This document shows positions 35,251 through 44,258 of a stretch of 64,000 nucleotides of DNA, piece by piece. The DNA is from Paenibacillus fonticola DSM 21315 (GTDB lineage Bacteria; Bacillota; Bacilli; Paenibacillales; Paenibacillaceae). The position numbers and the translations under genes are program-made. The number at the start of each line of letters is the position of its first letter. Positions within the stretch are counted from its first letter, which is position 1. The DNA lies in contig NZ_KB907262.1 of NCBI RefSeq assembly GCF_000381905.1, positions 62,001 to 126,000 on the forward strand. The letters run 5' to 3'. A model generated the notes under the pieces. The model saw nothing but the letters and a program-made list of their open reading frames with translations. It made no database searches and had not been told where the DNA came from.

Positions 35251-35925
35251 ATGGATTTTTTTATGGAGTTCGGAACGATGTTCTGGGAATACCGCAATTA
35301 TTTTATGACGGGACTGCAATATACGCTGCTGCTCGCAGCGCTTGCCGTTTTTTGCGGGTTCATTCTCGGCTTGTTCATTGCTCTGATCCGGATGTCGCCG
35401 TGGGGAATCGTGCGTTTCTTCGGGCATGTCTGGGTTGAATTTTTACGCGGCACACCAATGCTTGTGCAGCTGATGATCGTGCACTACGGCTTATCCTACA
35501 TGTTTAATATTAATTTCAGCCCGATCGAATCCGGGGCCATTACGCTGTCCGTTAACAGCTCGGCTTATTTAGCCGAAATATTCCGGGCGGGCATTCAAGC
35601 TATTGACCGCGGTCAAGGTGAAGCTGCCCGTTCTCTCGGCATGACGCAAGGACAAGCAATGCGGTTCATTATTATCCCGCAAGCGATTAAAAATGTGCTG
35701 CCGGCCATCGGCAATGAGTTCGTTGTCATCGTCAAAGAATCGTCGATCGTTTCGTTTATTGGCGTGGCGGAATTGATGTTCCAGGCGGGCGCAGTTCAGG
35801 GAGACTCATATAACCCGATGACGCCTTACTTGATCGTTGCATTAATGTATTTTATTATTACATTCACTCTGTCCAGGTTGTTAAACCGGTTTGAAAGGAG
35901 ATTGCAAGCTAGTGATAACCGTTAA
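35251..35925 (+). CDS. Polar amino acid ABC transporter, permease
   Basis: The protein has about five membrane helices and the permease hallmark [22 protein letters not shown], the EAA loop that contacts the ATPase. [11 protein letters not shown] is another signature of the HisM/GlnP family. GAAGGA precedes the ATG. The gene overlaps the long form of the next frame, but the real ATPase start lies inside its end. Confidence 0.92.
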   Translation: MDFFMEFGTMFWEYRNYFMTGLQYTLLLAALAVFCGFILGLFIALIRMSPWGIVRFFGHVWVEFLRGTPMLVQLMIVHYGLSYMFNINFSPIESGAITLSVNSSAYLAEIFRAGIQAIDRGQGEAARSLGMTQGQAMRFIIIPQAIKNVLPAIGNEFVVIVKESSIVSFIGVAELMFQAGAVQGDSYNPMTPYLIVALMYFIITFTLSRLLNRFERRLQASDNR

Positions 35926-36634
35926 GGGATTGCATAAGAAATTCGGTCAACTGCATATTTTAAAAGGCATCGATCTGGAAATTCATAAGGGCGAGGTTGT
36001 TGTAGTCATCGGGCCGAGCGGTTCAGGGAAAAGCACTTTCCTGCGCTGCCTGAACAGGCTGGAGGAGCCGACGAGCGGAGAAATTATGTTCCAAGGAGAA
36101 CTCATTACTGCGAAGAAGCACAATATTAACGCGACCCGCGAAAAGATGGGGATGGTATTCCAGCATTTCAATCTGTTTCCGCATAAGACGGTGCTGGACA
36201 ATATTATGATGGCTCCGATTCAAGTGAAGAAGCAAAACCGGAGCCAGGCGGAGGCAACAGCGCTGGAGCTGCTGCAAAAGGTAGGGCTGGAAGATAAGCG
36301 CGATGCTTATCCGGCCCAATTATCCGGCGGGCAGAAGCAGCGGATCGCAATCGCGAGAGCGCTGGCGATGGAGCCGCATGTGATGCTCTTCGATGAACCG
36401 ACATCGGCGCTTGACCCTGAGATGGTCGGCGAAGTGCTGGAGGTTATGAAGAGCCTCGCCGTCGGCGGGATGACGATGGTCATCGTTACGCACGAAATGG
36501 GGTTTGCACGCGAAGTAGGCGATCGCATTCTGTTTATGGATCAAGGCGTCGTTGTTGAACAAGGGACACCGCAGCAGGTGTTCGGTGCGCCCGAGCACGA
36601 ACGGACGCAAAATTTCCTGAGCAAGGTACTGTAA
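35912..36634 (+). CDS. Polar amino acid ABC transporter, ATP-binding protein
   Basis: A full GlnQ/HisP-type ATPase: Walker A GPSGSGKS, the Q-loop in MVFQHFNLF, signature LSGGQKQR, Walker [11 protein letters not shown] and the switch histidine in VTHEM. GTG 35912 is chosen because AAAGGAG lies ten bases upstream. It starts 14 bases before the permease stop, so translation is coupled. The intact switch histidine contrasts with the lone ATPase at 22.9 kb. Confidence 0.93.
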   Translation: MITVKGLHKKFGQLHILKGIDLEIHKGEVVVVIGPSGSGKSTFLRCLNRLEEPTSGEIMFQGELITAKKHNINATREKMGMVFQHFNLFPHKTVLDNIMMAPIQVKKQNRSQAEATALELLQKVGLEDKRDAYPAQLSGGQKQRIAIARALAMEPHVMLFDEPTSALDPEMVGEVLEVMKSLAVGGMTMVIVTHEMGFAREVGDRILFMDQGVVVEQGTPQQVFGAPEHERTQNFLSKVL

Positions 36635-36725
36635 AGCAGAAAAGACACAAAGACAGGTTAATTTGCTACCGGCGTCTCACAGCCCGAAAATTAAATAAGG
36701 CTGGGTCTTTTCCCCTTTACATTCC

Positions 36726-36760
36726 AATCACAAGCAGATGCTTGTGATTTTTTATTTTTT
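36726..36760 (+). terminator. Terminator of the amino acid ABC operon
   Basis: A perfect 10-bp stem (AATCACAAGC and complement) with a four-base loop is followed by a T-rich run TTTTATTTTTT. It lies about 90 bp after the ATPase stop. Confidence 0.9.
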
Positions 36761-36908
36761 AGGCTTTAGCAGTTGTGTGAAACGCACGAAACAAAAAACG
36801 ACCCGCTATACGGGAGGGTTCGTTAATGATCTTTGAGAAGCATGCGCAGTTAAAGTATAAATATGGGAATCGCTTGGGCAGAAGGATATTTAAACATTGT
36901 TGCTAGCA

Positions 36909-37600
36909 GACAACTTGACGGTGGATGGGAAGCGGGCTGTATCTAATGTACAGTGAACCTAAATGAAACCACTGTAGCGAAACTGTAGCGAAATACATTC
37001 GTGAACAAGAAGCACATAATCAAGCCATAGATAAGCTGAGTGTAGAGTGTAAAAGAGTATGAAGATCCGTTCAGTAGTAAAGAAATATTTAACTGGCAAG
37101 TGAAAGTGACAAATAACACTGAGCCTGAACAGATTTGTGGTCAGGTTAACGTCTTTAGGCGCAGTTTGGCAACAGGGGGTTATACGCCAAGAGCAAACTC
37201 CGCCCGTTGGACGGATGGTCATGATTTAATTACCCGAAATTACCCGAAAATTACAGTGGAAGCCTCATGCCCGGAAATACCGCCTATATTGTCCTTCACC
37301 CTGCAGAACCTTTACAGATTTCTGCATCCTATACTTCATCCTATACTAAGTATTTACGAATGGCCACGCAGTCACGCTGGAAAACCACGTCGTTAACTTC
37401 GGTTCTGGAGAATGTTATTGCTTCCAAAGATTGGATTCTGTTGTTTGATTCTAACGAATATCATCCACGCTATTTGCACATATTTGCAATGGTTTTAAAT
37501 CTAAGGAATCTCAGACACTCTATTTTGCCGTTTATCGTCTGTTTGGAGCAGTAAAGACTGAAATAACGTTGCCCAGCTTCGTTACATTTTGAGGAGGGTT
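36909..37600 (+). pseudogene. Decayed gene remnants, first copy
   Basis: Coherent protein fragments appear in different frames. A short DNLTVDGKRAVSNVQ piece (36909-36956) is followed by LNETTVAK, then a frameshift caused by an 11-bp tandem duplication (ACTGTAGCGAA twice, 36971-36992). Next come KYIREQEAHNQAIDKLSVE, another frameshift, and EYEDPFSSKEIFNWQVKVTNNT running into GGYTPRA and RWTDGHD. After that, MPGNTAYIVLHPAEPLQI appears in yet another frame. No single frame spans the region. The VKVTNNT...GQVNVF pattern resembles an extracellular beta-sandwich domain, but the family is not recognised. Confidence 0.6.
36961..37227. repeat. Direct repeat copy A of a diverged 270-bp segment
   Basis: This segment is nearly the same as 37651-37924, in the same orientation, with point changes. 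It has an 11-bp tandem duplication near its start and lacks a block of about 15-20 bp that copy B has in the middle. The copies are about 690 bp apart. Confidence 0.85.
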
Positions 37601-37930
37601 ATTTTTACGCAGATAGCGATCATCAGCTTCGTTATAAAATTTCAGGGCTTAAATGAAGCCACTGTAGCGAAATACATTCGTGAACAAGAAGCACATGATC
37701 AAGCCATAGATAAGTTGAGTGTAGAGTGTAAAAGAGTATGAAGATCCGTTCAGCAGCAACAACAGCAAGAAAGAAATAAACCAGTTTAACTGGTAAGTGA
37801 AAGGGACAAATAACACTGAGCTTGAACAGATTTGTGGTCAGGCTAGCGTCTTTAGGCACAGTTTGGCAACAGGGGGTTATACGCCAAGAGCAAACCCCGC
37901 CCGTTGGACGGATGGTCATGATTATTTGAA
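37591..37930 (+). pseudogene. Decayed gene remnants, second copy
   Basis: The segment reads EEGYFYADSDHQLRYKISG (37591-37650). A one-base shift follows, then LNEATVAKYIREQEAHDQA and another shift. After that EYEDPFSSNNSKKEINQFNW ends in a TAA where copy A has CAA, and the frame continues as KGTNNTELEQICGQ to RWTDGHDYLK. The disablements differ from those in copy A, so both copies decayed independently after duplication. No promoter or ribosome binding site is evident. Confidence 0.6.
37651..37924. repeat. Direct repeat copy B
   Basis: Second copy of the segment described at 36961. It ends at the same GGATGGTCATGATT sequence; unrelated sequence follows both copies. Confidence 0.85.
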
Positions 37931-37943
37931 AGGAAGAGGGAAT

Positions 37944-38069
37944 ATGACACAAAAGAAAAATAAGTTGTTTCCCGATTGTTCTAATAAACTTTTTGTTACC
38001 TTATTCAAATCGGGTAAAGCTGATAAATGCTGGGTTTTTTGGTATTGGAAACAATTGCATAAGCTATAG
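37944..38069 (+). CDS. Possible 41-residue basic peptide
   Basis: An ATG follows AAAGGAAGAGGG at a good distance and opens a 41-codon frame with a Lys/Trp-rich product. It lies between the decayed repeats and the riboswitch. It has no recognised relatives and overlaps an inverted repeat (CCCGATT and AATCGGG), so it may equally be chance or a leftover of the decayed tract. Confidence 0.25.
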   Translation: MTQKKNKLFPDCSNKLFVTLFKSGKADKCWVFWYWKQLHKL

Positions 38070-38090
38070 GTTACAAAATTGTGATATATT

Positions 38091-38254
38091 CAATACGGCC
38101 GAAACACTGCGAAGGCAGGTGCGGGGGACGATTTTTGACAAGCGGGTGCAAATAAGCAATAAGCCGGCAGCTTGTCTTGGGGTGAAGCGCAGCGGCAGAG
38201 GCGCAGGGAGCTATCCTTTTTCCCGAATCCGACAACTAACTCCGCAGGCAATTG
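38091..38254 (+). promoter_or_regulatory. Cyclic di-AMP riboswitch (ydaO/yuaA type)
   Basis: The leader of the LysM-3D gene carries the conserved blocks of the ydaO-yuaA class: GTGCGGGGGACG, then TTGGGGTGAA, GGGAGCTATCC, CCCGAATCCGACAACTAACT and CCGCAGGCAAT. The outer helix can form from CAAT/GCC (38091-38100) and GGC/ATTG (38247-38254). The class binds cyclic di-AMP and usually turns expression off; it is common ahead of cell wall hydrolase and potassium transport genes. Here the aptamer ends only about 17 bases before the ATG, and CTCC in it can pair with the AAAGGAGGAG ribosome binding site. Control at translation is therefore possible. Confidence 0.85.
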
Positions 38255-38270
38255 TTAAAGGAGGAGCAGC

Positions 38271-38945
38271 ATGATTAAACAGCTTAGAAAGCGTAAATGG
38301 GTAACAGGAATCAAAACAGCGGTAATTGCAGCAGGATTTATAGGGGCGCTGAGTACGGTGCCAGTTTATGCGGATTCAGTACATACGGCAAAGGAAGGAG
38401 ATACGTTTTACTTTCTGGCTAAACAGTATGGAGTCGATATGAACCAGCTGATGAAAGCTAATCCGGACATTAAAGCAACGAATATTTATGGCGGATTAAA
38501 AATAAAAATTCCAGGCGGCAGCACAGTAAAGGCGCTTTCTGCTTCAGGCAGCAAGATACAGGCGCTATCCGTGCCAAAAGTATTATCAAGTGAACGCGTT
38601 GTACAAGCGTGGGGCAAAACCTTTAATTACAGTAAGACGATTAATGTGAAGGCAACGGCTTATTCAGCGGATGCCAGCGAGAACGGATGGGGACCGGTAG
38701 ATTATTACGGCAACTCTTTGAAGCTGGGAACGATAGCGGTAGATCCGAATGTCATTCCAATGGGCACGAAGGTGCTCGTAACCGGCCACAGCCATCCGGA
38801 TTTGCCGAAAGATTCGTTTGTAGCGACGGCTATGGACCAGGGCAGCGCGATTAAAGGAAACCGGATTGATATATTCATTCCTGCCAGCCCGCAAAAGGTA
38901 AGCCAGTTCGGGTTCCAGGATGTGAAGCTGTACGTGCTTGAATAG
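38271..38945 (+). CDS. Secreted LysM-3D-domain cell wall protein
   Basis: A signal peptide (about 1-35, ending VYA) is followed by one LysM peptidoglycan-binding module (HTAKEGDTFYFLAKQYGVD to LKIKIPGG). A C-terminal 3D domain (about 120-224) is named for its three aspartates, seen in IAVDP, AMDQG and RIDIFI. 3D domains resemble the MltA/RlpA double-psi barrel and occur in resuscitation-type and stationary-phase wall hydrolases such as YocH. AAAGGAGGAG precedes the ATG. The riboswitch upstream links its expression to cyclic di-AMP and so to turgor or wall stress. Confidence 0.9.
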   Translation: MIKQLRKRKWVTGIKTAVIAAGFIGALSTVPVYADSVHTAKEGDTFYFLAKQYGVDMNQLMKANPDIKATNIYGGLKIKIPGGSTVKALSASGSKIQALSVPKVLSSERVVQAWGKTFNYSKTINVKATAYSADASENGWGPVDYYGNSLKLGTIAVDPNVIPMGTKVLVTGHSHPDLPKDSFVATAMDQGSAIKGNRIDIFIPASPQKVSQFGFQDVKLYVLE

Positions 38946-38960
38946 CAACGACTGTATGTC

Positions 38961-39060
38961 AAAAGAACGTCCCTTCATTGCCGAAAGGCCGGTGAACAAC
39001 CGCAAGTTATGCGGTTTGACACGGCGGCTGACGGCAGGTTTTGGGATGTTCTTTTTTTTG
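38961..39060. terminator. Large branched terminator between convergent genes
   Basis: An outer stem (AAAAGAACGTCCC at 38961-38973 with GGGATGTTCTTTT at 39043-39055) encloses TGCCG/CGGCA and an inner hairpin AACCGC-GCGGTT (38999-39015). A run of eight T follows. The roughly 90-nt branched form is larger than a usual intrinsic terminator. Confidence 0.7.
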
Positions 39061-39070
39061 CTTCTTCACC

Positions 39071-39868
39071 TTAGAGCGACTTTGGCTCGTGCAGCAATTC
39101 AGGGATTGTAACGAAGCGATATCCACGATTTCGCAAAATGCGGATGATGTCCGGCAGCGCTTCAATTGTCCCGGTCAGATCCGAGCCGCTGCCCCCGCCG
39201 GCATGCTGCAGCACAATCGAGCCCGGTCCGACGGTGCTTAACACGTTGTGCTTCACTTTATTTTTGTCCAGCGCTTTCCAATCTAGCGAGTCCACGTTCC
39301 AATTTACGATTTTGTAACCATTCTTCTTGGCCCACTTCAATTGCTCCTCATTTATTTCACCGTAGGGAGGACGGATAAAGCGAGGCTTATAGCCAATAAG
39401 CTTTTCGATCAGTTTTTCTGTGCGTTTAATTTCATTTTTAAATTCGTCGACTGATTTTTTTTTGAATAAGGGATGGAAGTAGGAGTGGTTGCCGATGACA
39501 TGTCCTTCCCGGTGAATTCGCTGCAGCAGCTCAGGATGCTTCTTCGCCCGGTGGCCCACGACGAAAAAGGTTGCTTTTACGCCGTGCTGCTTCAGCACAT
39601 CCAGTACCTTAGGCGTAAACCGGGGATCGGGTACATCATCGAATGTCAAGGCAATTTGCTTGACTTCAGGTCCGCTGAATTTGAACGTTTCCGAATATTT
39701 GCGGCGCAACTCACCCAATGTCATTGGTTTGGCATCAGCGTTTACCGATTGTTGGGAGGAGGCGGATTCCGCAGGCGGTTGCGAGGATTGTGCTGACACG
39801 GCGGCAGTCCCCGTTGCAAGCGCAGCACATATAAGCAGCGCCAGCATCGCATGAATCAATTTATACAT
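39071..39868 (-). CDS. Secreted polysaccharide deacetylase (NodB domain)
   Basis: A signal peptide (about 1-27) is followed by a Ser/Gln-rich linker and a NodB domain. The metal and catalytic motifs are intact: LTFDDVPD, GNHSYFH, RPPYG, NVDSLDW and VLQHAGG. Family members remove N-acetyl groups from peptidoglycan, chitin-like or other polysaccharides; the substrate is not determinable here. It is convergent with the LysM-3D gene. Confidence 0.92.
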   Translation of the reverse strand: MYKLIHAMLALLICAALATGTAAVSAQSSQPPAESASSQQSVNADAKPMTLGELRRKYSETFKFSGPEVKQIALTFDDVPDPRFTPKVLDVLKQHGVKATFFVVGHRAKKHPELLQRIHREGHVIGNHSYFHPLFKKKSVDEFKNEIKRTEKLIEKLIGYKPRFIRPPYGEINEEQLKWAKKNGYKIVNWNVDSLDWKALDKNKVKHNVLSTVGPGSIVLQHAGGGSGSDLTGTIEALPDIIRILRNRGYRFVTIPELLHEPKSL

Positions 39869-40093
39869 GAATGACCTTCTCCTTTAATCGCTAATTGTTA
39901 TGTACTGGTATGCCCCAAATCGGGCACAATTATGACCGTGGCTATCATTGAGGTAAGAAAAATATTCCATTAGGTGCTCCAAATCTTGCTGCCATTCCTT
40001 TCATGTGTGCGATATATCACAGACTTGCCCGCTCAAAAATAGCATCTTAAATGAAGCGCAGTTAGACGTGATTCGCTAGAGAGGTGAGGGAAT

Positions 40094-40801
40094 ATGGCGG
40101 AAGTAATCGCAAACGTTGAAGTGGCCCCGAACATATACAGGTTGAAGGCATCGGGAGCGTTCCCGGGGCGGATGGGGCAGTTTTATATGGTTCGGGCCTG
40201 GGACAGTTATCCGCTGCTGTCCAGACCCCTCAGCATCTTCAATCGCAGTGAAGAGGGGATCGAGTTCTTGTATCAAGTGAAAGGAGAGGGCACGAAGCTG
40301 CTTAGCGATTTACGGGCTGGTGATGAGCTGCAGCTAGAGGGGCCTTTCGGCAACGGTTTTCCAGACCGGGCAATAAAACCTGGTGGACGCATTGCCGTCG
40401 TTGGTGGAGGGATAGGCATAGCCCCATTGTATTATGCGCTCCGCAGTTGGCCGGACTGTGACGTCTATTTGGGATTCAGTAAAGAACCGTATTTGACGGA
40501 ACAGTTTAAAGCTGCCACACAAGGGAAAGTGAACGTTAATGTAGGCGGTTTCGTGCTGGATGAGGTCGATTTACACGCTTATGATTTGATCGTAGCCTGC
40601 GGACCCGAGCCGATGCTGGCTGCGGTTCAGCAGAAGAAGCTGTTGTCCGGCAGCGGGGTGGAAGTGTACGTTTCGTTGGAAAACCGCATGGCATGCGGCA
40701 TTGGAGCATGTCTTGTATGCAGCGTGAAATGCCGGGACACCCGGCGAAAGGCTTGCACGGATGGACCTGTGTTTCTGGCGGAAGAGGTGATTTTTGGATG
40801 A
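40094..40801 (+). CDS. pyrK: Dihydroorotate dehydrogenase electron transfer subunit
   Basis: PyrK passes electrons from PyrD's flavin to NAD+ through FAD and a 2Fe-2S cluster. The FAD-binding RPLSIFN, the NAD-binding [10 protein letters not shown] and ACGPEPML, and the cluster cysteines ([14 protein letters not shown] and KACTDGP) are all present. GAGAGGTGAGGG precedes the ATG. The stop overlaps the pyrD start. The rest of the pyr operon is not in this window, which differs from the contiguous B. subtilis operon. Confidence 0.95.
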   Translation: MAEVIANVEVAPNIYRLKASGAFPGRMGQFYMVRAWDSYPLLSRPLSIFNRSEEGIEFLYQVKGEGTKLLSDLRAGDELQLEGPFGNGFPDRAIKPGGRIAVVGGGIGIAPLYYALRSWPDCDVYLGFSKEPYLTEQFKAATQGKVNVNVGGFVLDEVDLHAYDLIVACGPEPMLAAVQQKKLLSGSGVEVYVSLENRMACGIGACLVCSVKCRDTRRKACTDGPVFLAEEVIFG

Positions 40802-41730
40802 TTAATACAGCGTATACGATCGCAGGAGTCCATTTTAAAAATCCGGTCGTCATGGCTTCCGGTACGTTTGGCTTCGGGCAGGAATACGCCGCTTTGTACG
40901 ACATTAACCGGCTGGGAGGCATTTCCGGCAAAGGGCTGACGCTGCACGCGAAAGCAGGGAACGACGGAATTCGCGTCTTTGAGACGCCGGCTGGAATGTT
41001 GAACAGCGTAGGGCTGGAAAATCCGGGAATCGAGGCTTTCCTGCGCGATGAATGCCCGCGCTGGGAAAGCTTGAACCTGGCGAGAATCGCCAACTTAGGC
41101 GGAAATACGATCGAAGAGTATGTGGAAGGTGCCCGGTTGATTGAAGAAGATGCACTGTTCCGCAAGCGGAATGGAAATCAGGCCGTGGATATGATTGAAT
41201 TGAACATCTCCTGCCCGAACGTCAAGGCAGGTGGAATGGCCTACGGGATCAGGACGGAGGTTGCCCGCGAAGTCGTACGGGAAATTCGCCGCACGACAAC
41301 GCTCCCTCTAATGGTCAAGCTGTCCCCGAATGCGGAGGATGTCGTGGCGATGGCCGTGATGTGCGAGGAAGAAGGCGCGGATGCCGTCTCGCTGGTCAAT
41401 ACATTTTCCGCTATGAAAATCGATATTTACAAGCGGCGCAGCGTATTTGACAACTTGTACGCGGGGCTATCGGGGCCGGCGATCAAGCCGATAGCGCTGC
41501 GAATGGTGCACCAGGTAAGTAAAGCCGTGGCCATACCTGTAGTTGGCATGGGCGGAATCAGCAGTGCGGAGGACATCATCGAATACATTATGGCAGGCGC
41601 AGCGGCCGTTCAGGTTGGGACGCATAACTTTGTTCATTTACGGGCAGGCGAACAGCTGATTGACGGGGTGGAATCGTTTATGCGGCGCGAAGGCATAGGC
41701 TCGCTGGATGAAATAAGAGGCATAATATGA
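40798..41730 (+). CDS. pyrD: Dihydroorotate dehydrogenase, class 1B catalytic subunit
   Basis: PyrD oxidises dihydroorotate to orotate with FMN in pyrimidine synthesis. [23 protein letters not shown], the catalytic cysteine in LNISCPN, MVKLSPN and [26 protein letters not shown] are all conserved. The 310 residues fit type 1B. The start ATG 40798 overlaps the pyrK stop by four bases, and the stop in turn overlaps the following small gene, so all three are coupled. Confidence 0.96.
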   Translation: MINTAYTIAGVHFKNPVVMASGTFGFGQEYAALYDINRLGGISGKGLTLHAKAGNDGIRVFETPAGMLNSVGLENPGIEAFLRDECPRWESLNLARIANLGGNTIEEYVEGARLIEEDALFRKRNGNQAVDMIELNISCPNVKAGGMAYGIRTEVAREVVREIRRTTTLPLMVKLSPNAEDVVAMAVMCEEEGADAVSLVNTFSAMKIDIYKRRSVFDNLYAGLSGPAIKPIALRMVHQVSKAVAIPVVGMGGISSAEDIIEYIMAGAAAVQVGTHNFVHLRAGEQLIDGVESFMRREGIGSLDEIRGII

Positions 41731-42083
41731 TGACGGAAGCTTTATATCCGCAATTTGCGGATCTCACGCTGCAAACGATTGTGCTGGGCCGCGACCGTCT
41801 CTTCATTATATCGGGGGGCGACCGACATATCGGCGCTTCCTCCACCGCTTATTGGGAACAGGGACAGTCTGTCGTGCAAAGCTGCGCCGTCCCTGGACAT
41901 AAAGAATACGAGTTATGCGAACAGTTGGCTTTGCGTGCGGCGGCACAGCTGCAATGCACAGTAACGGTCGTTATGGGGATACATTACGATCAGCTTACAA
42001 GGGCCGAAATCAACTATATTTGTCAAAAAGTGACCACCTTGATGGAGCACTATTTAACGGAATGCGCGGACGAATCCGTTTAA
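41727..42083 (+). CDS. Small LpdD-like protein coupled to pyrD
   Basis: The 118-residue protein has [21 protein letters not shown] and [13 protein letters not shown]. This pattern matches what I know of the LpdD domain (gallate decarboxylase subunit D, proposed to help prenylated-FMN enzymes). No UbiD-type decarboxylase or UbiX is visible nearby. ATG 41727 overlaps the pyrD stop (ATGA), so it belongs to the pyrKD unit, and a terminator follows it. It may therefore serve flavin-dependent PyrD or PyrK, which is inference. The family assignment is moderate. Confidence 0.6.
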   Translation: MMTEALYPQFADLTLQTIVLGRDRLFIISGGDRHIGASSTAYWEQGQSVVQSCAVPGHKEYELCEQLALRAAAQLQCTVTVVMGIHYDQLTRAEINYICQKVTTLMEHYLTECADESV

Positions 42084-42105
42084 ATGCAAGGCAGGATGGG
42101 TTAAT

Positions 42106-42143
42106 AAAAAGGGAGCAGACCGGGCAAGGCAGCTCCTTTTTTT
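42106..42143 (+). terminator. Terminator of the pyrKD unit
   Basis: AAAAAGGGAGC (42106-42116) pairs with GCTCCTTTTTTT (42132-42143) with a short bulge. It separates the pyrKD unit from moeA. Confidence 0.75.
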
Positions 42144-42229
42144 GTACGCAGATTGATTTTTTAAGTGAAGAAGGCTATACATGGAGATAGCGATTATTTA
42201 CTTAACAGTGGGAAAATGGGGGAATTGCA

Positions 42230-43516
42230 ATGAATACAATGCATAGCAAAGGGCATGACAATGATGAGAAATTCCGGCGTACCGCCGTTTCGGTATCCGA
42301 AGCACAGGCAAGGATTATGGCCTTTGCCCGCCCTGGACATATAGAGGAGGTGCCTTTGCTTCATGCAGACGGACGGGTTTTGGCCGCAGATATTGCTGCT
42401 CCGCATCCGTTCCCTCATTTTCGCCGCTCCGGTATGGATGGATTTGCGGTTATGAGCAGCGATTTGCAGAGCTGCAGCAGCGGTAATCCCGTAGAGCTGA
42501 AGGTGATCGACGATATTCCTTGCGGCTCTTTGCCTGCTGTCCCGCTCGTATCAGGCACAGCGTCACGCATTATGACGGGGGCCAAGGTACCTGATGAGGC
42601 TGATGCCGTCATTATGCTGGAAATGACAGAACCTTTTGTACGGGACGGCCAAAAGTGGATTACAATCAAACGCCAGCTGGAGAGCGGAAAAAATATAACG
42701 CCGATAGGCTTCGAACTGGCGCAGGGAGACGTCATATTGGAGCGGGGACGCCGGATCGGAACGGGTGAACTGTCGGTGCTGGCCACATTCGGTATTCATC
42801 AGGTGCCGGTGATAAAGAGACCGCGCATAGCTATTTTCTCGACAGGCTCCGAGCTGCTGCGGATCGACGAACCGCTGCAGGACGGCAAAATTCGCAACAG
42901 CAATACTTACATGCTGGCTAGCCAGATCAGCCGGGCTGGCGGAGAGCCTCATATTCTTGAAGCGATTGAGGATGATTTGCCGGGTGCAAAGCGTAAAGTG
43001 GAGGAGGCCTTCGCCGATTACGATGTCGTAATTACTACCGGAGGTGTATCGGTAGGCGATTATGACATTATGGCCGATCTCGTACGCGGGCCGGCGATGG
43101 AAATGCTGTTCAACAAGGTTACTATGCGTCCCGGCAGCGTTACCACCGCAGCGGTGAAGGAAGGAAAGCTGCTGTTTGCCCTGTCCGGGAACCCCGGGGC
43201 GTGTTTTGTCGGCTGTGAGTTGTTCGTGCGGCCTTATATTGGCGCCATGCTTGGCATCGGTCAGCCGTACTTGCCTGAATTTCAAGCGGAGTTGGGACAA
43301 ACGTATTCTAAAGTCAACAACTTTACCCGCTTTGTAAGAGGGAAATTAGTTTGGAAGGACGGCCGCCCAGTGGTATTTCCAGCCACCTTGGATGAATCGA
43401 GCGTTATGATTACGATTAAGGACAGCGACGTTCTGATCATCATTCCTCCTACGAACGAAGGTGTGCAGGCAGGCGAACTTGTGCAAGTGTTAAAGCTGCC
43501 GGAGCCGATGCTTTAA
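42230..43516 (+). CDS. moeA: Molybdopterin molybdenumtransferase
   Basis: MoeA inserts molybdenum into molybdopterin. The N-terminal domains carry FRRSGMDGFAV and IMTGAKVPDEADAVI. The MoCF-fold domain has FSTGSEL, ITTGGVSVGDYD and LSGNPGACFV, and the C-terminal beta domain ends near residue 425. The ATG has GGGGGAATTG upstream. mobB follows 180 bp later, so this is a molybdenum cofactor locus. Confidence 0.94.
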   Translation: MNTMHSKGHDNDEKFRRTAVSVSEAQARIMAFARPGHIEEVPLLHADGRVLAADIAAPHPFPHFRRSGMDGFAVMSSDLQSCSSGNPVELKVIDDIPCGSLPAVPLVSGTASRIMTGAKVPDEADAVIMLEMTEPFVRDGQKWITIKRQLESGKNITPIGFELAQGDVILERGRRIGTGELSVLATFGIHQVPVIKRPRIAIFSTGSELLRIDEPLQDGKIRNSNTYMLASQISRAGGEPHILEAIEDDLPGAKRKVEEAFADYDVVITTGGVSVGDYDIMADLVRGPAMEMLFNKVTMRPGSVTTAAVKEGKLLFALSGNPGACFVGCELFVRPYIGAMLGIGQPYLPEFQAELGQTYSKVNNFTRFVRGKLVWKDGRPVVFPATLDESSVMITIKDSDVLIIIPPTNEGVQAGELVQVLKLPEPML

Positions 43517-43574
43517 TCTCGTTTATTTTTTATTCTGGGCTTACACATTCCTTGCTATCCTGTTGCTGGAATTT

Positions 43575-43675
43575 GTATAAATACAGGAACTATACTAGAA
43601 CTAAACAGAAACTTATTATAGGAACCAGCTAGAGTTTGTACTGGAACTAAAATGGAAGCAAGATGGAACTAAGGA
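43575..43675. repeat. Degenerate GGAACTA repeats upstream of mobB
   Basis: The word (G/A)GAACTA or GGAACC recurs about six times between 43585 and 43672 in the 180-bp gap between moeA and mobB. Spacing is irregular (about 10-25 bp). No hairpin of note is formed. Confidence 0.5.
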
Positions 43676-43697
43676 TGCAACTGAGGGGAAGGAGAAG

Positions 43698-44243
43698 ATG
43701 CAAATGCCGGTCATCCAAATCGTAGGTTTTAAAAATAGCGGTAAAACGACATTGATCTGCAAACTGCTGGAAATACTGAATGCCATGAACTTAAGAGTCG
43801 CGGTCATCAAACATGATATTCACGGTTTTGAAGCTGACCGCGAGAATACGGACACGTTTCGTCATCGCCGGGCCGGCGCTGTTGCAACAGCGATCACTTC
43901 TCCTTGGCGTACGGCGGTCATTGAAGAGCGGGAGACGCAGTTAAGCGATCTTATCCAGCGGTTTGCCGACTACGATATGACGATCGTAGAGGGATTTAAG
44001 CAGGAGCATTATCCTAAAATTGTGTTAATACGAAATCCGGAAGATCTTGCGCTGCTGCACGAAGTGACTGGCATTGAAGCCATTGTGTTCAGGCAGGAGG
44101 CCGAGGAGTGCCGGGACAATGACGGTACGGGCGGTGTACTGGCAGGTTCCGGCCTGCCTTGCTACAGCATTGATGATGTGGAGGAAATTGCTAAGCTGAT
44201 TATTCTTCGTACGATGCCTCGCATTAGAGAAAGTCAGTTATGA
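43698..44243 (+). CDS. mobB: Molybdopterin-guanine dinucleotide biosynthesis protein B
   Basis: MobB is a GTP-binding adaptor for cofactor nucleotide attachment. The P-loop is GFKNSGKTTL (residues 10-19), followed by VIKHDIHGFEAD and DTFRHRRAGA and then TIVEGFKQE. GGGAAGGAGAAG precedes the ATG. No mobA is adjacent. It closes the moeA-mobB pair before a long inverted repeat. Confidence 0.92.
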   Translation: MQMPVIQIVGFKNSGKTTLICKLLEILNAMNLRVAVIKHDIHGFEADRENTDTFRHRRAGAVATAITSPWRTAVIEERETQLSDLIQRFADYDMTIVEGFKQEHYPKIVLIRNPEDLALLHEVTGIEAIVFRQEAEECRDNDGTGGVLAGSGLPCYSIDDVEEIAKLIILRTMPRIRESQL

Positions 44244-44258
44244 CCTTTCCGAAGTTTA

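Noticed and set aside
37100..37554. Two overlapping frames of about 95 residues as real genes
   Set aside because: Each covers only part of the coherent protein fragments, which switch frames and contain stops. The region is better explained as decayed copies of one gene.
39869..40093. PyrR-type attenuator ahead of pyrK
   Set aside because: No terminator/antiterminator pair or PyrR binding-loop pattern was seen in the 225-bp leader.
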